From Haloarcula amylovorans (GTDB lineage: Archaea > Halobacteriota > Halobacteria > Halobacteriales > Haloarculaceae): 64,000 nucleotides of DNA. The position numbers were made by a program, and so were the translations under genes. Shown here piece after piece: positions 27,749-35,448 of the stretch. The first letter of the stretch is position 1. The number at the start of each line of letters is the position of its first letter. Under the pieces are notes generated by a model. That model saw only the letters and a list, made by a program, of their open reading frames with translations. It ran no database searches and had not been told where the DNA came from. The stretch covers positions 248,001 to 312,000 of the forward strand of contig NZ_SRIF01000001.1 in the NCBI RefSeq assembly GCF_004681185.1, given 5' to 3'.

Positions 27749-28783
27749 ATGGTGGTGACACAAATGCAAGCGAACACCGACGATACGACCGAGTTAGACC
27801 GTCTCGAACCAACGGAAGTTCTCGAACTTTATTTGGCGGAACGTGAGACAGACTTGGCTGATAGAACCCGTCAGAGCCACCGCTACGTCATTGAACGATT
27901 CGTGGAGTGGTGCGACGAGAATGACGTAATCACAGTCGCGGAACTGGATGGGCGGGATATGCACGAGTTTCGCATCGACCGTCGAGACGAAGTGAATGGT
28001 AACACCCTTCGTTCTCAACTTGGTGTCCTTCGGCAGTATGTTCGATTTGCCGAGTCTATCGAAGCAGCCCCAAGGGGGCTTGCAGAGCGTATCCGTCTCC
28101 CTCAAGCAGAACGAAAGGCACGAGACGGGCGTCTTGACAAGGAAATGGCTGAGATTGTACTGAACCACCTTCGAAAGTTCAAATACGCCAGTCGAGATCA
28201 CGCAGTGATTCGACTGCTGTGGGTATCGGCTATACGAGTTGGGACAGCACGGAGCTTCGACGTCGAAGACTTCGACAGAGAGGAACGAACCTTGGCTGTC
28301 CGTCATCGTCCCGAGTCAGATACCCCACTCAAGAACGGAGAACGGGCCGAGAGATTGCTTGCACTCGATGAACGTACCACGGAGACGATAGCAGATTACG
28401 TCGACCACGCACGCCCTGCGGCGTCTGATGGGTATGGTAGAAACCCACTGTTTGCATCTGACCAGGGGCGTCTCGGGGCTTCGACTATTCGACGTGCAGT
28501 GTACCGTTGGACTCGTCCATGCCAACGAGGTGACGGTTGCCCTCACGACCGAGACAAGGACGACTGTGATGCATATCGGACGGTAACACTGGCTTCACAG
28601 TGTCCGTCGACTCGGTCCCCTCACGAAGTCCGTCGTGGCTCTATCTCGCAGATGTTGAACGAACAGATACCCGTCAGAGCGATTTCTGATAGGGCGAACG
28701 TCTCCGATGACGTTCTTGACGAACACTATGATGCACGGTCAGAGGAAGAACAGACGGAGACTCGGCGGAGTTTCTTCGAATAG
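27749..28783 (+). CDS. int: Tyrosine recombinase (integrase)
   Basis: This 344-residue phage-integrase-family recombinase has a SAM-like core-binding N-terminal domain (LELYLAERETDLADRTRQSH). Its catalytic domain carries Arg in SAIRVG (R163), Lys in PLKNGE (K195), HEVR (H292, R295) and the Tyr nucleophile in DEHYDAR (Y327). An inserted CxHx-type zinc-knuckle-like segment (CQRGDGCPHDRDKDDC, 258-273) is typical of haloarchaeal integrases. It should catalyse integration and excision at the thermosome repeat. ATG 27764 or GTG 27728 are alternative starts. It lies 94 bp after the thermosome stop on the same strand. Confidence 0.93.
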   Translation: MVVTQMQANTDDTTELDRLEPTEVLELYLAERETDLADRTRQSHRYVIERFVEWCDENDVITVAELDGRDMHEFRIDRRDEVNGNTLRSQLGVLRQYVRFAESIEAAPRGLAERIRLPQAERKARDGRLDKEMAEIVLNHLRKFKYASRDHAVIRLLWVSAIRVGTARSFDVEDFDREERTLAVRHRPESDTPLKNGERAERLLALDERTTETIADYVDHARPAASDGYGRNPLFASDQGRLGASTIRRAVYRWTRPCQRGDGCPHDRDKDDCDAYRTVTLASQCPSTRSPHEVRRGSISQMLNEQIPVRAISDRANVSDDVLDEHYDARSEEEQTETRRSFFE

Positions 28784-29504
28784 ATCTACCGCGCACCACC
28801 TAACTATCCTATGCTGAATAAATTGAGACTATACCTAACAGTGTTGGTGGAAAGTGGTAAGGAGCTTCAGTTCTATTAGTAGGATGTGACGTGAGGAACG
28901 GAGGACTTCTGTTCTCCGACGTTTTGAACAAGCATGGAACCACCTTCCAGAGGGCTTCGGGAGATGGGTATATCACATTGTTAATGGTATAATCGCTGTC
29001 CTTGTTACGGGAATAGTACCATACACAGGGGTAGTACTCCCTATAGATTGGGTAGGATTTGTTCAAATCTTCCCATGTGGAAATATCAAGGGAAGGTCGG
29101 TTTTCGGGTTTTGCTCACGTCGATGGGATTGAGCAAGCAAACACCCTATCGAACAGGTTACGTCCGTAAATCACACAGAGGCGTTGACAGCGTCATGTAA
29201 GAATTTCAGTGGTAAGATGATGTATGTCCACTCGGAATGGATTGAATGGTATCCACGACCCGTACAAGCAGTATTTGAACAACTATAGCTATTACCTCAA
29301 GTCCAAAGAGAAGGTGATATTATCTGCGAAGAATAGTGCTGACTTTGGTTAGTCAACGAACGAGTCTCACAGGGTGGGGGACTGAATGGGACGGCGATGA
29401 CTATGGGCTAACTGTGACAAAATCTATTCGACTACTGTGCGACAATCTGGTTCAACTGTGGGACGATCATCAGTTGGAGGGGACACCAAGCCGCCTGACA
29501 CTTG
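28784..29504. other. AT-rich non-coding stretch with decayed frame
   Basis: No gene is supported here. A frame with no start codon is open at 28890-29132 and reads like a membrane segment (RWVYHIVNGIIAVLVTGIVP). It may be a gene remnant. One copy of the peptide-encoding repeat (29393-29425) lies near the end, in a 66-residue frame (29336-29536) that I do not accept as a gene. The stretch separates the integrase from the repeat array. Confidence 0.5.
29393..29425 (+). repeat. Copy A of 33-bp repeat (encodes GDDYGLTVTKS if read)
   Basis: The 33 bases are identical to 31791-31823 inside the Rep gene, and 24 of the first 25 match 31160-31184 inside the HNH gene. All three are on the same strand. 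Similarity continues loosely for about 20 bp upstream (G-rich, then TGAAT). This copy lies outside any supported gene. Confidence 0.85.
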
Positions 29505-29901
29505 TTTATAAGACTATTGTCCACACTGGTAAGTAGAGAGTAGATGATTGTAGAGTGGTTGACGCCCATTTATAAGGCCATGTGGCACACTGGTAAGTAA
29601 AGAAGACGTGGTAAGGGAGAGTCACCCTGTTCATGGTAATTCCCCTTGCTCTCGCTGACGACAGACCCTAAACGAATACCCCCTGAATTATACCAGTTCG
29701 AATTCGGTTTATAAGTCTCGGTGGGACACTTGTTAGTAAGGGTTGTGGCTCTGTCTTTAAAAGGGATAGTGCACACTAATTATACATAAGATGCTATAGG
29801 CTGTTAACATCCATTTATAAGGCTATTGTCGACACTGGTAAGTAGAGTGGTAGTGGCTTAAGCCGTCTTATAAGACTATTGTGCCCACTTGTTAGTAAGA
29901 G
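29505..29901 (+). repeat. Array of six imperfect 34-bp TATA-containing repeats
   Basis: Copies start at 29505, 29569, 29708, 29756, 29814 and 29867. Each begins TTTATAAG (CTTATAAG in the last, TTTAAAAG in the fourth). Then comes a variable middle such as GCTATTGTCG, and ACACTGGTAAGTA or CACTTGTTAGTAAG at the end. The fourth copy is the most degraded. Spacing is irregular (48-139 bp). The array sits directly upstream of two RHH-like genes. Iterons, an operator array or tandem promoters are all possible. Confidence 0.8.
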
Positions 29902-29959
29902 GAGTGCGGTCGCGTAGCAGTTGCACAGATTTCCAGACAGACGACACTGAGACGTATCT

Positions 29960-30142
29960 ATGCCAGCAAGAACGAAACGAATCGCGGTAAGTGAGAGCGA
30001 GAAGGACCGACTGAAAGACGTAGCAGAGGACGTGTTTGGGGAATCAGACACGATTCCCTATGGTGTCACAGTCTCGTATCTGATCGACAGATACGAAGAC
30101 AACAGCGGTGAGTCGAAGATCGAGAATCAGCCGACTGAATAA
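29960..30142 (+). CDS. Small ribbon-helix-helix-like protein A
   Basis: This 60-residue protein reads TKRIAVSESEKDRLKDVAED, then VFGESDTIPYGVTVSYLIDR. A short beta strand followed by two helices fits RHH/MetJ-like DNA-binding or copy-control proteins, although small haloarchaeal proteins of this type are uncharacterised. It is paralogous to the next gene. It lies 58 bp after the last copy of the 34-bp repeat array, which is a candidate binding site. Confidence 0.65.
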   Translation: MPARTKRIAVSESEKDRLKDVAEDVFGESDTIPYGVTVSYLIDRYEDNSGESKIENQPTE

Positions 30143-30156
30143 TAGTTTTCAGACAA

Positions 30157-30300
30157 ATGACTGAACGCAATACCACTATAGCACTGAACGAATCGGAGAA
30201 GGAACGCCTCGATAATGTAGCAGAGGACGTGTTTGGGGAGTCAGACACGATTCCCTACGGTTGCACCGTTTCCTATCTCCTTGACGCTCACGAAGCGTAG
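30157..30300 (+). CDS. Small ribbon-helix-helix-like protein B
   Basis: This 47-residue protein is a tandem paralogue of the gene 14 bp upstream. Both share VAEDVFGESDTIPYG and the SESEK/NESEK start of the first helix (here TIALNESEKERLDNVAEDVF). The DNA GTAGCAGAGGACGTGTTTGG is identical in the two genes, which points to recent duplication. The C-terminus stops right after the second helix (CTVSYLLDAHEA). Likely a DNA-binding dimer or heterodimer partner. Confidence 0.6.
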   Translation: MTERNTTIALNESEKERLDNVAEDVFGESDTIPYGCTVSYLLDAHEA

Positions 30301-30520
30301 CACAGCTAATCAACCAGACTCACTGACGGAGTTGTGTGACCACTCATTGCATCGTTCGAAAAGGGATGAGTGGAAAGAGGAAGAGCGACGACGATGTACC
30401 AGCACCGTCTATTGTAGTTGTGGGGTTCCGTCTTTTTTAATTTGACGGGATTTTGCATCCCATGACTGCCTGTAGGCTCTTTCTCTGTATCAGATAGCTC
30501 CGTCGGACTATCTCAGTAAA
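30301..30520. other. Short intergenic region
   Basis: No gene seen. An AT-rich CTTTTTTAATTTG tract at about 30432 could end the RHH transcript or act as a promoter for the HNH gene. Nothing firmer is visible. Confidence 0.3.
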
Positions 30521-31315
30521 ATGTCCGACAACACCGATAGCGACAGCAGCAGCATCGAATACAATCACCAATTTACCACCATTGAAGCCATCGAAGCATA
30601 CGATTGGAGTGACTTCGACAGGCGGCAAGCAGAACGCGGCCTGATCAAGCCATACACCGACCCGAAGATTCTCGCCTACTCCTACTGGATCGAGGAGTTG
30701 AGTCAGTCAGCAATCGGTCGCCGTTACGGGGTGACGGGACAGGCAGTCAGTTACCAGATGAACGAATTGGGAGTGCCAACGGAGGCTCACCCAAACCACT
30801 TCAATGCAACACTCACCTACGCTCACGAAGGCGCTAAAGGCGGAACCTACGACTGGATATGGAGTTGTTGTAACGGTGAGCGGTATGATACGTATGTGCA
30901 TCGATTGACCGCTTGTGTCGAGAACGACCCCTACGAGGTATTTGCTGATAACACCCAAGTCCACCACGAAACGGGGCATCCACTCGATAACCGTCCCGAT
31001 GCACTCGCACTGGTGAGCGACGGCGAACATAACCAACTCCATCACACAGACACGTCACAGTGGGTCATTGAGGGCGGCGAACCTCGTCTTCGAGTCGATA
31101 CAGGTGAAGAAACATCCAGTGCTGTTCAAGAGTGGTGGAGAGGGGGTGACGAATCGAACGGTGATGACTATGGGCTAACTGTGAGACATTCAGATTCCAC
31201 TCACAGTCGGGAATCATCATCGTCCGTGAGTCCATCGAACGACTCCAACGAGTCGCTTGATACGTCGTCCGATTCGCAGAGCGAATCCGCAACGTCGGCT
31301 ACCAATGCCGACTGA
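30521..31315 (+). CDS. HNH-type protein with helix-turn-helix
   Basis: This 264-residue protein has a helix-turn-helix at about 58-85 (LSQSAIGRRYGVTGQAVSYQ). An HNH-like nuclease core follows (TQVHHETGHPLDNRPDALAL, then DGEHNQLHH), with candidate catalytic His148/149, Asn157 and His170/175. The C-terminal 60 residues are low-complexity Ser/Asp/Glu and contain GDDYGLTV, encoded by copy B of the shared repeat. It resembles homing-endonuclease-like proteins of haloarchaeal elements. Its stop overlaps the Rep start by 11 bp, so the two are coupled. Confidence 0.75.
   Translation: MSDNTDSDSSSIEYNHQFTTIEAIEAYDWSDFDRRQAERGLIKPYTDPKILAYSYWIEELSQSAIGRRYGVTGQAVSYQMNELGVPTEAHPNHFNATLTYAHEGAKGGTYDWIWSCCNGERYDTYVHRLTACVENDPYEVFADNTQVHHETGHPLDNRPDALALVSDGEHNQLHHTDTSQWVIEGGEPRLRVDTGEETSSAVQEWWRGGDESNGDDYGLTVRHSDSTHSRESSSSVSPSNDSNESLDTSSDSQSESATSATNAD
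31160..31184 (+). repeat. Copy B of the shared repeat, inside HNH gene
   Basis: 25 bp, one mismatch to copies A and C (C to T at 31162), after which the sequence diverges. It is read in frame as GDDYGLTV at residues 214-221 of the HNH protein. Confidence 0.85.
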
Positions 31316-32399
31316 TGGAGGCTCTTTCCAGTCTGCTACTGAGCCACACGACCCACCACAATGTGACGATGACGCCCGACGGCGAACGCGGATTGCTCCA
31401 TCGTCACACGATACGTCGGCTTTACCCGCGCCGTTAGTAGAGTGTGGCTGTAGTGAGTGTTCTCCTGCTGTGGACCCGTTAGCTGACGAGAGCGAGACGT
31501 GGCGGGATGCAGTGATGGCAGTCGATGTTTGTGACGACCCCCGACCGATGACCGTTGAGCGGGCAAGCAGGGCCTATTACGTCTACCAGAAATCCCTGGT
31601 TGACGCCCCTGATAAGACCAGTCGAGTCGAGTATCTACAGAACCAGCATGGCAATCTGATGGAGGCGGAGCGGGAGTTACTGTCTGAGTGGAGTAGTGAG
31701 GTGACGACAGCCTTGCTCTCACTCCGTCTCTCTCCGCTGGACTCTACGGCGGCACACGAGAAGGGTAGTAGTGAGGGTGGTGAATCAAGCGGCGATGACT
31801 ATGGGCTAACTGTGACAAAATCTGAGTCCGATACTGACGAGACAGTCCGTCAATGGGTTCCGCCACTACAGTTAGATGAACGACTCCATGACCCGTGGCG
31901 AACAGTTCACCGACGTTTGGATTATCATCTTGATGGGTATGACTGGGAATACTGCTGGGTTGTTAGTCCAACAGACAGTGCAGCAACTCCTCATATGCAC
32001 GTCTACTGTTGGATTCGTGACCCCGATGTCGAGATAACGTGTGACCATATTCGCCCCGCTGTTCAGTCCTTTGCAGAGAACGCTGTTGGTGCAGACCCCG
32101 AGAAACACACAGTACGAGCAGGGGTATCAGATGCAGGTGTCGTCGAGACTGACCCACCACAGTTGAACGTTGACGACGAGCAGGTATTGAACATCTATCA
32201 CCACAATGACGATAGAGTCTTTCAGCCCAACACAGCGGGGTTCGCGTATCTCCTGCACCAACGCCCCGACTGGGTGATGCGACGGCTTGAGAACGACGAG
32301 AGTACGATAGACGACGAGCAGACGGCACTGGCGGGAGCAGCAATAGCGTGGGCAAGCTCGAAGAAATGGTATAATTCAAGCAGTGGTTTGGACACCTGA
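31305..32399 (+). CDS. rep: HUH-type rolling-circle replication initiator (Rep)
   Basis: This 364-residue protein has the three Rep motifs in order. A motif-1-like strand TTALLSLRLSPL is at 134-145. The HUH motif ATPHMHVYCWIRD has metal-binding His230 and His232. A candidate catalytic Tyr315 is in AGFAYLLHQRPDWV. It would nick the origin and start rolling-circle replication. It resembles Reps of small haloarchaeal plasmids and alphapleolipoviruses. The N-terminus has a small Cys cluster (ECGCSECS). A linker between motifs 1 and 2 carries GDDYGLTVTKS from repeat copy C. ATG 31305 is preferred to 31257, because the latter overlaps the HNH gene by 59 bp. Confidence 0.82.
   Translation: MPTDGGSFQSATEPHDPPQCDDDARRRTRIAPSSHDTSALPAPLVECGCSECSPAVDPLADESETWRDAVMAVDVCDDPRPMTVERASRAYYVYQKSLVDAPDKTSRVEYLQNQHGNLMEAERELLSEWSSEVTTALLSLRLSPLDSTAAHEKGSSEGGESSGDDYGLTVTKSESDTDETVRQWVPPLQLDERLHDPWRTVHRRLDYHLDGYDWEYCWVVSPTDSAATPHMHVYCWIRDPDVEITCDHIRPAVQSFAENAVGADPEKHTVRAGVSDAGVVETDPPQLNVDDEQVLNIYHHNDDRVFQPNTAGFAYLLHQRPDWVMRRLENDESTIDDEQTALAGAAIAWASSKKWYNSSSGLDT
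31791..31823 (+). repeat. Copy C of the shared repeat, inside rep
   Basis: 33 bp identical to copy A (29393-29425). It is read in frame as GDDYGLTVTKS at Rep residues 163-173, between Rep motif 1 and the HUH motif. Confidence 0.88.
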
Positions 32400-32542
32400 C
32401 GTTCGGGCACGCAAGCGCAACCCCTGGCCTGCCAGTGCGGAAGACACCACAAACCAGCATTGCCCCGCTTCCGTCGGCCCGTTACCCCATTCCACGGCCA
32501 GTTGAACGGTGGGTTAGATAATTTCGTTATTTCACAACCACA

Positions 32543-32677
32543 ATGAAGGATGAAGACAGCGACGAGATTGAACAGATTGACAGTGACGAGATACCCGACG
32601 ACGCGACGGTCTTGCAGTGCGGTGCTGTGGTGACAGATGAGGGTACTATTGGCAGAATCGAACAGGAGGACGACTGA
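32543..32677 (+). CDS. Small acidic protein (44 aa)
   Basis: This 44-residue frame (MKDEDSDEIEQIDSDEIPDD, then ATVLQCGAVVTDEGTIGRIE) is very acidic with a small beta-like C-terminal half. It is preceded by the AT-rich TTTCGTTATTTCACAA, which could be a promoter, and ends one base before the next gene's ATG (32679). This tight spacing supports a two-gene unit. Function is unknown. Confidence 0.5.
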   Translation: MKDEDSDEIEQIDSDEIPDDATVLQCGAVVTDEGTIGRIEQEDD

Positions 32678-32678
32678 T

Positions 32679-33962
32679 ATGGCCCACAACCCCGAGACGG
32701 AAACCCCGAGTAGAGTCTTTGTCAATGGAAAGCGTATCCCAATGGGCGATCTCGACGTCTACGTTCGCAAAGAAGGTCCGTTGGACGTGACGAGATACGT
32801 AGAAGGTACGTTCGCTTCGCCGTACAAAGGTGAGGACTACGCAGGTTACTTCCAGGGCTTAGAGCCACAAAATCAGTCGAGTTACGATATTCTGCGTGTC
32901 GAACTGCGAGACGCTGTCACCGAGGAATACGATACTGTCTTTCACGGTTTCGTCACTGGCGTCGGAAACACGAACGGGAATCTTAGCGAATGGGAATTCA
33001 GAGCAAGAGGCCCTGGTATGACGCTGAATAACATTCCAGCCAGTCAGACGTTCACCAGTGCTTCTGTAGACGACGTGTTACGCTACGTTGAGCACACTGT
33101 GGATGATAAACTTCCCATCAACGTGGAGGCTGTCATTGGCGGGCAACCACTGCGGAATACGAGTGTGGAGGACGTTAGCGAGGGGATTATCGACCTCATT
33201 CCTATCCTTGGTTCTCCACTGCTCAAAGACGATGACGACGGCTACATCAACGACTTGCTCAGTAAGACTGTGTTCAAGGCCAATAAACACACTGTGGCCG
33301 ACGTACTCTCGTGGATAGGCGATAGAACGGCGACACGTTTCTGGATGGAACCCGTCGAAGAAGGTACCGTACTCGTCGGAACCAAACAACCGACGGCCAT
33401 AGGGTACGACGCCCACTACCTTGGTGGGGACATCGACGTGATCAACAACGATGCACTGGTCGAACTAACCCCAGTAAATACGCTCGTTGCCAACGGGAAG
33501 GCTGCTTCTTCTCTTGTCGCTGCTGGTGACTGGGAACTGAACATCCCCGACAACACCTACTGGTCGGTGAAAGCGCGACATGGTCCGTTGTACAAGCGAG
33601 CAGGAGAGACAGAGTACATCGGTGAACCCGAGTTTGCGTCGGGGGCAGAGTCGCTTCAAGAAGTTAAGAACGAGGCAAAGTCCCTGTTGAAGCAAAACAT
33701 CGACCAATCTACCAGTGGAGATATTCAGACTCGACTGGCTGCCCCTGTGAAGCCGTTCGACACGTTGGACGCGCTACCGACGTGTGACGAGGAAATAGCC
33801 ACGAACCAGAACCCGATTACCTATGAGATACAACGAGTCCACCACAAAGTTAGAGCAGGAAACAACCCCGAGAATGAGAGGACACACACCGAGTTGAACG
33901 TCGGCCTGCACGCCGCTATGGACGAAATCGAAGTAATCGAGAAATCCAAGAAGTCGGTGTAG
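32679..33962 (+). CDS. Large orphan protein, possibly tail-hub-like
   Basis: This 427-residue, beta-rich protein has no signal peptide or membrane helix. Features: SRVFVNGKRIPMGDLDVYVR at the start, LRVELRDAVTEEYDTVFHGF, then WEFRARGPGMTLNNIPASQT near residue 110. The end reads ITYEIQRVHHKVRAGNN and THTELNVGL. The order of an early interface, a FxGFVTGV strand and a final VxHxV...T.L region is reminiscent of phage late-control-D/baseplate-hub proteins. I base this on pattern only. If correct, it is an isolated virion-type gene. ATG 32679 is chosen over 32637, which overlaps the small acidic gene. Confidence 0.5.
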   Translation: MAHNPETETPSRVFVNGKRIPMGDLDVYVRKEGPLDVTRYVEGTFASPYKGEDYAGYFQGLEPQNQSSYDILRVELRDAVTEEYDTVFHGFVTGVGNTNGNLSEWEFRARGPGMTLNNIPASQTFTSASVDDVLRYVEHTVDDKLPINVEAVIGGQPLRNTSVEDVSEGIIDLIPILGSPLLKDDDDGYINDLLSKTVFKANKHTVADVLSWIGDRTATRFWMEPVEEGTVLVGTKQPTAIGYDAHYLGGDIDVINNDALVELTPVNTLVANGKAASSLVAAGDWELNIPDNTYWSVKARHGPLYKRAGETEYIGEPEFASGAESLQEVKNEAKSLLKQNIDQSTSGDIQTRLAAPVKPFDTLDALPTCDEEIATNQNPITYEIQRVHHKVRAGNNPENERTHTELNVGLHAAMDEIEVIEKSKKSV

Positions 33963-34001
33963 GCCGTTAATATCTGTCCTATATCACAGAAAAATTTTAG
34001 A

Positions 34002-34400
34002 ATGGCGGTTCGGGGTTCTGGATTTTGTCGCTCACATACTTTCGACGGTGGGGTAACACGTCGGGCCGTTATTTCTACCACGCCGACAGGCATTGGATGG
34101 TATCTTGCCCTAAGGAATCTCGATAATGTATTGACTGAATTACCGTTCGAAGTGAACGTCACTTTCTTTGTGCACGATAGACGAATCAGTGTCATGCTGA
34201 CGTCCTTGCAGTATCAGGTGTCTTTGATTGCCGATACGATACAAATAGGGGTGATCCAAGGAGCTATTGGTCCCGAAGAAGCAACGGTTTTGAAAGAACA
34301 ACTCAAAGAAGTCGGTTCACTGAGTGAAGCCCACAAGTTGTGGGCTGAGATCGAGCAAGAATACGACATACTCGAATCTGAGATGTGGGCTGACGATTGA
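34002..34400 (+). CDS. Hypothetical protein (132 aa)
   Basis: This 132-residue protein has a beta-rich first half (VTRRAVISTTPTGIGWYLAL, LPFEVNVTFFVHDRRISVML) and a helical C-terminal half (GPEEATVLKEQLKEVGSLSE, then AHKLWAEIEQEYDILESEMW). An AT-rich AAAAATTTTAG lies just before the ATG. No family is recognised. It is followed directly by the hairpin-rich region. Confidence 0.55.
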   Translation: MAVRGSGFCRSHTFDGGVTRRAVISTTPTGIGWYLALRNLDNVLTELPFEVNVTFFVHDRRISVMLTSLQYQVSLIADTIQIGVIQGAIGPEEATVLKEQLKEVGSLSEAHKLWAEIEQEYDILESEMWADD

Positions 34401-34902
34401 GGCAGGATGATTCTGTCGGGGGCCAGTGACCCTACCTTGCCGACAGGCACGGTAGCGTTTCCATGCCCCCACAGATTACTCCCACGTCGGTTTCTATACG
34501 CTTGCTCGGTGTAGAAGGCCTATCTATCATGGAAATGTTTCGAGTGCATGAGTTGCCGTTTTACGACCATTCTGCTGACCGCAGAAGACGATGATGTTAC
34601 TGTGCGGTCCCCACTATTGACTGGATAATTTGGTGTCCAGTCCGTCGAGGGGGATACCCTCACGGGGTTACTACCAATCCCCTTACGTATCTAATTGTGA
34701 CACCCCCATCCCCGCATAGGGGAGTGTGGGGCTGTTTAATGAAGGAATATTCTTTTATAGCATCTACTTCAACCCATATGTATCATATTCTAAGAAGGAA
34801 TTAAGTGGTAAGTACTTGATTATCAGAGTACACTCACTGGCGTGTTGCGTTCGTAGAAAGACGCCGTGTTAGGGCACGACGCCAGTGGGTTGGTACAAAC
34901 CC
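34401..34902. other. Hairpin-rich non-coding region, candidate replication origin
   Basis: No gene is seen in these 502 bp. Perfect inverted repeats are at 34413-34419/34440-34446 (CTGTCGG), 34577-34583/34603-34609 (GACCGCA), 34619-34625/34636-34642 (GACTGGA), 34647-34651/34657-34661 (GAGGG) and 34835-34843/34879-34887 (CACTGGCGT). A C/G-rich hairpin is at 34701-34731, followed by an AT-rich stretch. Dense hairpins in non-coding DNA are typical of single- or double-strand origins of rolling-circle replicons, and the element encodes an HUH Rep. The first hairpin may instead end the upstream gene. Confidence 0.5.
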
Positions 34903-35391
34903 ATGTCACAATACGACACCAGCCGACTTGAATGGTCGGCAAAGAGCGAATGGACCGACGAAGAACCGAGCAACATTGAGTTTAGTACCCTCAAGGCGGC
35001 GCACGATGGTGCGAAACTGCGGGAGATACTGAACAATGCCCGTGCCCTGTCACCTGACAGCGACTGTGTGAACGACCACACGGGCACGCTAATGGACTTG
35101 TCGTCACCCCTGCTGAGTGAGCTACTGGGTCGTTCGAGAATCCAACGAACGATACAGGCTACCGATAGCATCGACGTTCACTGCCAGTTCTCGGGTATCT
35201 CGTTCACTCAAGGTGAGGGGTATCTCGACTTCGAGATACAGGCCGCTGCCGTCACTTACGAGATCGAGTCACTGACGGTGAATGCTCACCTGTACGAGAA
35301 ACCCGACGACTGTGAGTGCAACGGGCTACCAGAAGCATTCCCGTGTGCTGAGTGTTACATCAAACGCGGGGTTGACTTCGAAGAGGAATAG
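34903..35391 (+). CDS. Hypothetical protein with Cys cluster (162 aa)
   Basis: This 162-residue protein has a helical first half (LKAAHDGAKLREILNNARAL), a beta-rich middle (QGEGYLDFEIQAAAVTYEIE) and a C-terminal CxC...CxxC cluster (DDCECNGLPEAFPCAECYIK) that could bind zinc. The ATG at 34903 is chosen over GTG 34885, which lies inside the upstream inverted repeat. Function is unknown. Confidence 0.6.
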   Translation: MSQYDTSRLEWSAKSEWTDEEPSNIEFSTLKAAHDGAKLREILNNARALSPDSDCVNDHTGTLMDLSSPLLSELLGRSRIQRTIQATDSIDVHCQFSGISFTQGEGYLDFEIQAAAVTYEIESLTVNAHLYEKPDDCECNGLPEAFPCAECYIKRGVDFEEE

Positions 35392-35448
35392 GACAGCAAA
35401 ATTTTCAGAAGAAAGAACATTTATTGGTTAGTGTTCTTAGCCAGGTGT

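Noticed and set aside
26077..27777. 566-codon open frame antisense to the thermosome gene
   Set aside because: It is a frame shadow of GC-rich codons. The sense strand has all chaperonin motifs, and the antisense protein is a low-complexity Asp/Val/Arg/Gly mix.
28809..29066. 85-codon minus-strand frame
   Set aside because: AT-rich, no homology pattern, no ribosome site; the opposite strand gives a more protein-like reading.
29336..29536. 66-codon frame containing GDDYGLTVTKS
   Set aside because: It starts in poor context, runs into the first repeat of the array, and its only recognisable part is the repeat peptide. I treat it as non-coding.
29505..29901. Repeat array as a CRISPR
   Set aside because: Repeats are imperfect, spacing runs from 48 to 139 bp, spacers are not uniform, and no cas genes are present.
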